A stretch of DNA of 26,305 nucleotides from Saccoglossus kowalevskii. Taxonomy: Eukaryota; Hemichordata; Enteropneusta; Harrimaniidae. Shown in pieces: positions 20,490 through 26,305 of the stretch. The position numbers and the translations under genes were made by a program. The notes beneath the pieces are model-generated. The model ran no database searches, was not told the DNA's origin, and was given only the letters and a program-made list of their open reading frames with translations. Each line of letters begins with the position of its first letter. Position 1 is the stretch's first letter. The stretch lies in contig NW_003129357.1 in the NCBI RefSeq assembly GCF_000003605.2, positions 308,910-335,214 of the forward strand. The letters are read 5' to 3'.

Positions 20490-21519
20490 TTTTTGAATGC
20501 GTGTACAGTCACAAGTTTTGTACAACTCTTAATAACTATCGGTACATGATATTAGCTAATTTTGCACTGGTTATAGTGAAACATTCTATGGTAAATACTT
20601 AACTTGCTACAGCCATTTTTCTATCTTTAGGAAAGTAATAATTTTACACTTTCCACAGAAATCGACTTGTCAGTTTTTCCATATTTTATGTTCAGGGTTC
20701 AATATGTAACGGATCCTGGTTGATATGCTCTTCCATCATACTAGTATGATGAGTACCTTTTCTCAAGAAGGCCCTGAAAAATGTGGGAGCACTATGAGCA
20801 TTTGTCAACTCTCCTGTACACTATCATTAAATATTCTTACCAATATAGATGGTGGTTTTCACGACTAACCTCTCTTCGCTCTATACATTCTGTCCTTGAC
20901 ATCATGGCACTTTCTGGAGTACAAGTCATTGAAAATGACAGTCCCCATTAAATTTTTGAAAGTTCTCTTTGTGCTCTCCATATTAAAGCAGAGGGGTTGT
21001 CGCAAGAGTGTTCTTGAAACTTGAGTCCCAAGTGGCGTATACAACAGATTGTTTATTTACATCAAATTCGAAGACTCGTTGCGTGACTACCCCTCCGGTT
21101 TAAGACATACACATATGTAGCAAAGAAAAACATAGATCACGAGTGAAAGTAAAACAAATTGAGGTGAATGTCTGTTATTGCACTTGCTAAAATTGTTTAA
21201 TGTTTGAGAAAATACAAGTCTGAGGATCGAAATGAGGCACTAAAATTACATTACCATACATCTCGCCATGGTGCCCTACAATAAACCTTTACATGGGGCT
21301 TACAATGTTAACATGCGTGTAATGACCGAATTTGAGATTCTGGGATAGGGAATACAGCAATTGCAACTCTTTTTAGTTCTGGACTAAAGTGGCTAATAGA
21401 CCCTTTCTACAAGTCAAGCACTCTCTTGTGTTGAATAATAAGGTGAAGGCAGTGTCCTCAAATTTGCAGTTTTAATAAATATCACTTCAAAATAAATCGT
21501 TGAGTAAGCTAGGCCCAAT
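20490..21519. other. Convergent intergenic region, left half
   Basis: No gene is supported. The one exact structure is an 18-base perfect palindrome, CATCATACTAGTATGATG, at 20734-20751. Confidence 0.7.
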
Positions 21520-22305
21520 TCAAAAATGTCTAAGCATGACCAAGTTATCACATTTTAAACAAACAAGATGGCCGCCAGCCGGCCATATTTGATCGAATTG
21601 ACATGTACATGTATCCATCTATGACATGGTAAATGGGTGACAGAGATATACTATGGCCAAAAATAAACAGCCGTTATTCAGCCATCTTTGATCTGATTAT
21701 GAAACAAACTGACATGTATGATGTATGTGCCAAATACGAATGAAAATGGTACAAGTCTTGGAAATATAGTAGTAAGGCCAAAAAGTCAGATGGCTGTCAA
21801 TCGGCCATCTTTGATCCAATTGCGAAAGAAATTGACATGGACATTTTTCCTAACATGTATAATCTATGTACCAAATTTGACCAAAAAACAAGATGGCTGC
21901 CAGTTGGCCATTTTGAATCGAATCACTAAACCACTGCATGTGCACATGTTTCACATAAAGTACTACGGTAAGCACATTCAAAGAATGAGCAGAATTGGTC
22001 CAAAAGATTCTGAAATACGACTCCGGACAGACGGTCGGAGGACATGCATAATCTATGTACCAAATTTGAATGAAAACTGACAAAGCATGTCCAAAATGCA
22101 ACATTTTCAAAAAACAAGATGGCTGCCAGTCGACCATTTTGAATCGAATCGCTAAACCACTGCATGTGCATATGTCCCACATAAAGTACTAGGCACATGC
22201 AAAGAATGAACAGAATCGGCCTAAAGGATTCTGAAATATGACTGCAAACGGAGACCGAATTATAAGTCCTCGTTTTCGCACTTTGTTCGAACGGGGACTA
22301 ATAAA
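21520..22305. repeat. Degenerate tandem repeat array with terminal hairpin
   Basis: Related units repeat 'AAGATGGCYGCCAGYYGGCCAT' and 'ATCTATGTACCAAATTTGA' type blocks near 21562, 21669, 21786, 21889 and 22116. The last two units (about 21854-22023 and 22043-22245) are long and close to each other; earlier ones are more divergent. The array ends with a 9-bp stem, AGTCCTCGT (22265-22273) and ACGGGGACT (22291-22299). The open frames running through it are repeat-derived. Confidence 0.75.
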
Positions 22306-22580
22306 AATAACCCCCAAAAGTACCAGGATGAACGATATTCAAGGGTAACTGTTAAAAAACTTGACTACTAACAAATGTTGCTTTGAAACATCCCTTGATG
22401 TTTTATTATCTTTAAAATAGAAGTTAATACATTGAGGATTATAATTAAAAGATGATTGGGAGAATTCTCAAAGTCTGAAATGTTTTACAATGACTTGATC
22501 ACTGTTCAGGGCATGAAGAGTGGGTTTGAAAGATGTACAGAATATTCAGATACCAGTATTTGGGTACCTCTAATCAACTC

Positions 22581-22586
22581 TTTATT
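22581..22586 (-). terminator. TERF-like gene polyadenylation signal
   Basis: TTTATT on the plus strand is AATAAA on the minus strand, 115 bases after the stop at 22701. Confidence 0.65.
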
Positions 22587-22700
22587 TAACTGTGATGCAT
22601 ATTAATATTTTCTTTCAACTGCATTCCTGATATTACTTCAGTTTCCTACTCCAATTTGACTTGAAATGATGGCCGTCTCTTGTGCTGTTGAAATTAAACA

Positions 22701-22975
22701 CTAGTCGTTATTCACATCACCAATCTTTGTCAGATTTCTCCATTTATCTTTCAAACTGACACCTGTCCGATGTGTATTAAACTCGAAACCATTTAAGATA
22801 GTGGCCCAGTTACCAGCTCCATAGAGCTTCACTCCCTTTTTCAAATTAGTTACTTCTTCCCTTGTCCACGGTATTTTCTTTTTTGTTAATATATCATCAT
22901 TCATGAAAGTGAGCAAGTCTTTTCTGTTTCTTGAAACTGGTATAACATCGTTTATATTTGGTATACGCCGAGGTG
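22701..22975 (-). CDS. TERF1/TERF2-like: TERF-like last exon, telobox Myb domain
   Basis: Acceptor TTTTAATAG; 90 residues from (P)PRRIPNINDVIPV to GDVNND, stop TAG at 22701-22703. The Myb repeat spans about the last 60 residues, with Trp in PWTREE, GNWATI and DKWRNL. The telobox helix is VSLKDKWRNL; Lys/Asp/Arg here contact TTAGGG bases in the vertebrate proteins. Confidence 0.93.
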
Positions 22976-25900
22976 CTATTAAAATAGAAAACAACATTTT
23001 ATATTGCACAGATGGATGAAAACCAGACAATTTTTCCAACTCAAAAAAAATATAATGATATTTTTTACAAATAGAGGTTATTGCACAAGAATCCCAGTTG
23101 TATTTATAGGTTTACTAGGATTATCCTGCAATAACTATTTATCATGTATGTAGACATGTCAATTGGGGTTAATAAAGATGATTTTGTAGCAGATTTAATT
23201 ATATGAATTTGCCTTCAAAAAAAATAATGCTATTGGGTTTGGATATAAAATTATTATTCAAAATCTGATGCTGTAGTTTTCACTGTTGAGTTTTCTATCA
23301 GTGCAAACAACTGTGTTTTCTTTTAGATGAGAACAAATAAAATATATTTTATATTCCCAACGCCCCATATTTTTATACAAATGAACCCAAAGTGATTTAT
23401 TTCTTATGCAAATTAGTTGTAGTCATTCCACCATTGTATTTTTTTATAGTGTAATGTAGCAATAACCTGAAAGTACAAGCTCGAAAAATAAATTAGAATA
23501 AAGTAAGTTGTTTTTTTTTGCCTTATAAACACAAATTGTTGACTTATTGCTTGAAAATAAAGAGTTATCCTTGAGTCAGCATACCATGTTGACGTTTTGA
23601 TTGATTACTGTAAAACATGTTGAAAAAGCGACATATTATTTTAGTGAATTGTGGTAAAATGACGTAATAACGGGATGTTGTAATAAGGAAGCTCTCCAAA
23701 TTATTAACGTTTTCTGTGTTGTTTACAAAGTGTGTGTGTGTCGAAAAAAACATGTTTTACAGTATATTGTGAAACGATTACCAGGGTGTCAGTTTTCTGT
23801 TTGTATCATATCAAAATACGTTACTCTCGTTAATAAATTCCTGCTTAATATTTAATTTGTAGTCAAAATTTGAACTGTTTTTTTTTTAAATGTGAAAAAA
23901 AAACAAAACAACAACTGTATTTCAAGTTAAGCAAGACATATCCTGTATTTATCAACTTTACTTACGAGTTGAGACGTCAGAGTCTGAATCTGTCCATGTA
24001 ACTGGCTCGCCACAAGGCTGTGAGTAAAGCTGACGGTTTCGAGACGATGCATACCGATGTTTTCTGATAAAGCTAACAAAGAACACAAAGAGAAAAAACA
24101 TTCTATCAATCCTGATAATTTTAGTGGTTATAAACCGATTGATAAAGATATTCAATGGAATTTATTCATGTTTTCATAGTAAATGCTACACCCCGATGAA
24201 GCCCAATACCATACCTGTGAGGACTATTAGGCCTTGGACTGCTGCTACTACCAGCCCCATCTTCCCCTCTACTGTTACACATCTTGCTTGGAGATTTAGC
24301 TGAAATTAAAAAAAAATTATTATATTCATTAAAGCCCTTGAAATGGCATTCCTTACTGTGCCCTTGAGGCCGGTCCACCCCAGTTAACAAGGTTCATAAT
24401 TTATTAACCCAGGATCAAATGTTCTCGACAAATATGACATTTTACTGGAAAGATTATTCTTGTATACAGAGTAGGGGAACAATTTATGGTAGTATTTCGT
24501 TCTTTATTCACTGACCAGGGCCTATATTCAGTCATGTGAGCGTTTATTAAAGTCACATGGCAAGTATGTCATTACCTGTTTCTGTGATGTCATCAGTAAC
24601 TTCCATATTTTCAACAACTTTATTTGCTGGACTGTGCATCTAAAAATAGAATCATAGCTTTAAAAAAAAAAAATAGGTAGCATTGCCACCACAATGAATC
24701 TACTTTGGAAAATAATCATGCCTATATAATTTTTTGACGAAAATTATTAAATAACAGATGCGGATCTTAGTATTATATGAACAAATATATGAGCACCACC
24801 CCAGGTAACTGAAATAAATGTAGAATATTGGATTACAGATGTTGAAAACTAAAGATATACTTTCCAATATATCTAGTGACATTATGTTTCAGTACAGTGA
24901 AACGCCCTCTGGAGACAGATACATACCTTTTTTGACTTGTTTGGGGACTTGTTTGGAGACTTGTTTGGGGACTTGTTTGGGGACTTTTTCTCCCGTCTTA
25001 TCATAGCTTCCTGAAACAAAAAAAAAGTGGGAATTCACAAATTGATATGTACATTGTACTTTTTCTTATTTTAAAAAATATGATCAACTATGTGTCATGT
25101 ACCAGAGTGGAATCAATGGTCACAATCGTTCTGTTAAAAGCGTTTGTAATTTATATATAAAATGAACTCTTAGAAAAGATAGCATACATAATCAGAGTAA
25201 ATCCTATCTAAACAAATGTTGCAGCGTTAGTGTAGGCTGGCATTAATCATAATACAACTGCCTGTGTCTATATTTTACATTCAGAAGAACCCCAGCTAGG
25301 TGAACGAACTACTGTTCTGCAAGTTACAAACTCAGACCATAGTCTGAACTTGTCGCTAAAATTATACCCCACACTATCCTTGTAACAAAGCTTGAAATTG
25401 ACAATGGCATCACAGACATTGTATGATGCCCTCTGATATTCCCTGTATTATTCCTGTACACTAAAGTTCATTTTATTAATTTGAAAATGAGTGCCCCCCT
25501 CTTAACTCTGAAGTTTAAGCCCTGTAATCAATTTACAGTGATTTTAATAACAGGATCTGCATTGCAACCCTGACTGAGATAATGTCTGATAAGAGCTGCT
25601 ACTAAAATAAACAACGCATGTACAAATCATGTGTACTCAGTGGTTTGGTAGAGAGGGGATTACATGCAGAATGGAATTCATGTCCATTCTCACTCGTTTG
25701 CTACGTTCACACGATAGCATTTTATCGGAGCCCAACCGCTCGAGCCAGCAAAAATGGCCGTGTGAACGCGTTCGGCTCGAGCATTTCATCCCAAAGTCCA
25801 GCATTTCACCACTGCTAGTTTTGCTTATTATCCAAATTTTTAAGAAAAGACATCACAAATGTTGACTACCGTAAAATCTGTATTAGAAGCTGCATCCCTA

Positions 25901-26305
25901 ATAGAAGTCGCACCCATTCTTTTTTGAATAATTGAGAACAAAAAATTCATCATTTCTCATATGTGTAGATGCTCTGATAGAAGCCGCATTCCCTCTGTTG
26001 CATTGTACCATTTTAATAGAAGCCGCGGCTTCTAATACAGATTTTACAGTAAGCCTAAATTTTGTAAAACTGACTTTGACATTATAATACACAAGATACA
26101 GCTGAAACTTGTGCATATGTGAAAAACACACCAGTATCAGTCCTCCAATCATAACTCAAAGTTATGTATATACCAACCTTAATGGCAGCCATAGTGTCAT
26201 GCTCATGGTTTCGTATTTTTTTCCATTCAGAGACATCATCTGTAAACATCATCAATGTTTTTTTTAATTCATCAGCTGAAATAACTGATATTTCATCTCT
26301 TTGAG
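22701..26305 (-). CDS. TERF1/TERF2-like: TERF1/TERF2-like telomeric repeat-binding protein, C-terminal part (six exons, runs off right edge)
   Basis: Exons 26178-26305, 24927-25010, 24576-24639, 24215-24299, 23966-24063 and 22701-22975 join in matching phases to give the last 243 residues. The C-terminus is a single Myb repeat, IPWTREEVTNLKKGVKLYG..GNW..VSLKDKWRNL, with three spaced Trp and the telobox VSLKDKWRNL that identifies proteins binding duplex TTAGGG repeats (shelterin TRF family). Upstream is a long polar, Ser/Pro/Lys-rich linker with four SPNK repeats and further SP sites (HSPANK, KSPSK, NSPHR), candidate CDK sites or minor-groove contacts. The TRFH dimerisation domain expected in this family is not in the window. 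I cannot tell TERF1 from TERF2; many invertebrates probably have one gene. A different telobox Myb protein is less likely because the Myb domain is at the extreme C-terminus. Confidence 0.88.
22976..23965. other. TERF-like last intron
   Basis: A 1-kb A+T-rich intron with no coding signal. It contains the inverted-repeat element at 23606-23764 and a short TG run near 23730. Confidence 0.75.
23606..23764. mobile_element. MITE-like element with perfect 16-bp TIRs
   Basis: TACTGTAAAACATGTT at 23606-23621 is matched exactly in reverse complement at 23749-23764. Similarity continues inward for some bases (GAAAAAGCGACA against TTTTTCGACACA). It is 159 bases with no coding capacity and lies in the last TERF-like intron. 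Confidence 0.8.
23966..24063 (-). CDS. TERF1/TERF2-like: TERF-like linker exon
   Basis: Reads (R)KHRYASSRNRQLYSQPC to WTDSDSDVST plus a split Pro at C|GTAAGT. The acceptor is TTATCAG. The DSDSD patch just before the Myb exon is a possible phosphorylation or acidic contact site (inference). Confidence 0.88.
24215..24299 (-). CDS. TERF1/TERF2-like: TERF-like linker exon, Ser/Pro-rich
   Basis: Reads (A)KSPSKMCNSRGEDGAGSS to PNSPH plus a split Arg at AG|GTATGG. The acceptor is AATTTCAG. Confidence 0.88.
24576..24639 (-). CDS. TERF1/TERF2-like: TERF-like linker exon
   Basis: Reads MHSPANKVVENMEVTDDITE then T and a split codon at G|GTAATG. The acceptor is TTTTTAG. The first codon is ATG but nothing suggests it is a start. 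Confidence 0.85.
24927..25010 (-). CDS. TERF1/TERF2-like: TERF-like exon with SPNK repeats
   Basis: 28 codons, EAMIRREKK, then SPNK four times, then SKK, phase 0 at both ends. Acceptor TTGTTTCAG, donor AAG|GTATGT. The four 12-base units lie at 24936-24983 and are identical except for one synonymous TCC/TCT change. The segment is very basic. Confidence 0.9.
25703..25782. repeat. Short palindromic element with ACGTTCACACG arms
   Basis: CGTTCACACG (25704-25713) is inverted as CGTGTGAACG (25759-25768). A second interleaved pair is GCTCGAGCC (25738-25746) and GGCTCGAGC (25774-25782). It is G+C-richer than its surroundings and may be a small transposon derivative. Confidence 0.6.
25867..26051. mobile_element. 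MITE-like element with TACYGTAAAATCTG TIRs and TAGAAGCCGC repeats
   Basis: The left arm TACCGTAAAATCTGTATTAG..AAGC (25867-25890) is the reverse complement of 26028-26051 with one mismatch in 24. Internal copies of (A/G)ATAGAAG(T/C)CGC occur near 25902, 25976 and 26015. It is 185 bases without a coding frame. Confidence 0.8.
26178..26305 (-). CDS. TERF1/TERF2-like: TERF-like exon (window edge)
   Basis: Reads ISADELKKTLMMFTDD and on to DTMAAIK, ending AAG|GTTGGT on the minus strand. The frame stays open to the window end (QRDEISV), but a TTATTTCAG acceptor-like site would begin the exon at 26275 instead. I do not recognise this segment as part of a named domain. Confidence 0.7.

Larger units (their letters stand above)
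25011..26177. other. TERF-like intron holding two inverted-repeat elements
   Basis: A 1.17-kb intron (GTTGGT...TTTCAG on the minus strand). The elements at 25703-25782 and 25867-26051 are the only structure I can support. Confidence 0.75.

Noticed and set aside
21718-22198. Open frames of 90-120 residues on both strands
   Set aside because: They repeat the same peptide because the DNA is a tandem array. They are by-products of the repeat.
22280-22300. GTTCGAAC resembling a tRNA T-arm
   Set aside because: No acceptor, D or anticodon arm surrounds it; the bases belong to the hairpin loop of the array.

Overview
The window is animal nuclear DNA. It is A+T-rich (about two-thirds by eye), its genes are split by GT-AG introns, and much of the non-coding sequence is short inverted-repeat elements and decayed retroelements. 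The proteins resemble vertebrate orthologues closely in conserved domains but not in linkers. The repeat landscape (small terminal-inverted-repeat elements, a Penelope-like GIY-YIG remnant, an 'ATGGCYGCCAG' tandem array) is of the kind found in marine invertebrates. I would guess an invertebrate deuterostome or lophotrochozoan, but the sequence alone does not settle this. I see no prokaryotic gene, CRISPR array or tRNA/rRNA gene.

Layout. (1) 1-6916, minus strand: the first two coding exons of ALDH18A1 (mitochondrial delta-1-pyrroline-5-carboxylate synthase). They are separated by a 4.5-kb intron, and the rest of the gene lies off the left edge. (2) 6917-14746: a 7.8-kb divergent intergenic region with no supported gene. 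It holds a 5'-truncated Penelope-like GIY-YIG fragment (about 10392-10682, minus), a decayed non-LTR retrotransposon reverse-transcriptase fragment (about 12600-13131, minus), perfect hairpins and G-rich tracts. (3) 14747-20246, plus strand: a complete SMYD5 gene of 11 coding exons. All splice phases agree and give a 395-residue SET/MYND protein, followed by an AATAAA at 20459. (4) 20490-22560: the convergent intergenic gap, half filled by a degenerate tandem repeat. (5) 22701-26305, minus strand: the last six exons of a TERF1/TERF2-like telomere-binding protein. It ends in a telobox Myb domain and has a four-fold SPNK repeat in its linker. Its N-terminal part lies off the right edge.

The three genes have unrelated jobs: proline/ornithine/arginine biosynthesis, protein lysine methylation and telomere binding. 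Nothing in the sequence shows that they work together. ALDH18A1 and SMYD5 diverge, while SMYD5 and the TERF-like gene converge. I did not find a new multi-gene system. The best leads are a conflict over the SMYD5 start codon, a set of three small elements sharing TACTGTAAA-type termini, a hammerhead-like half motif beside the Penelope fragment, the SPNK coding repeat, and a large fold-back in ALDH18A1 intron 1.
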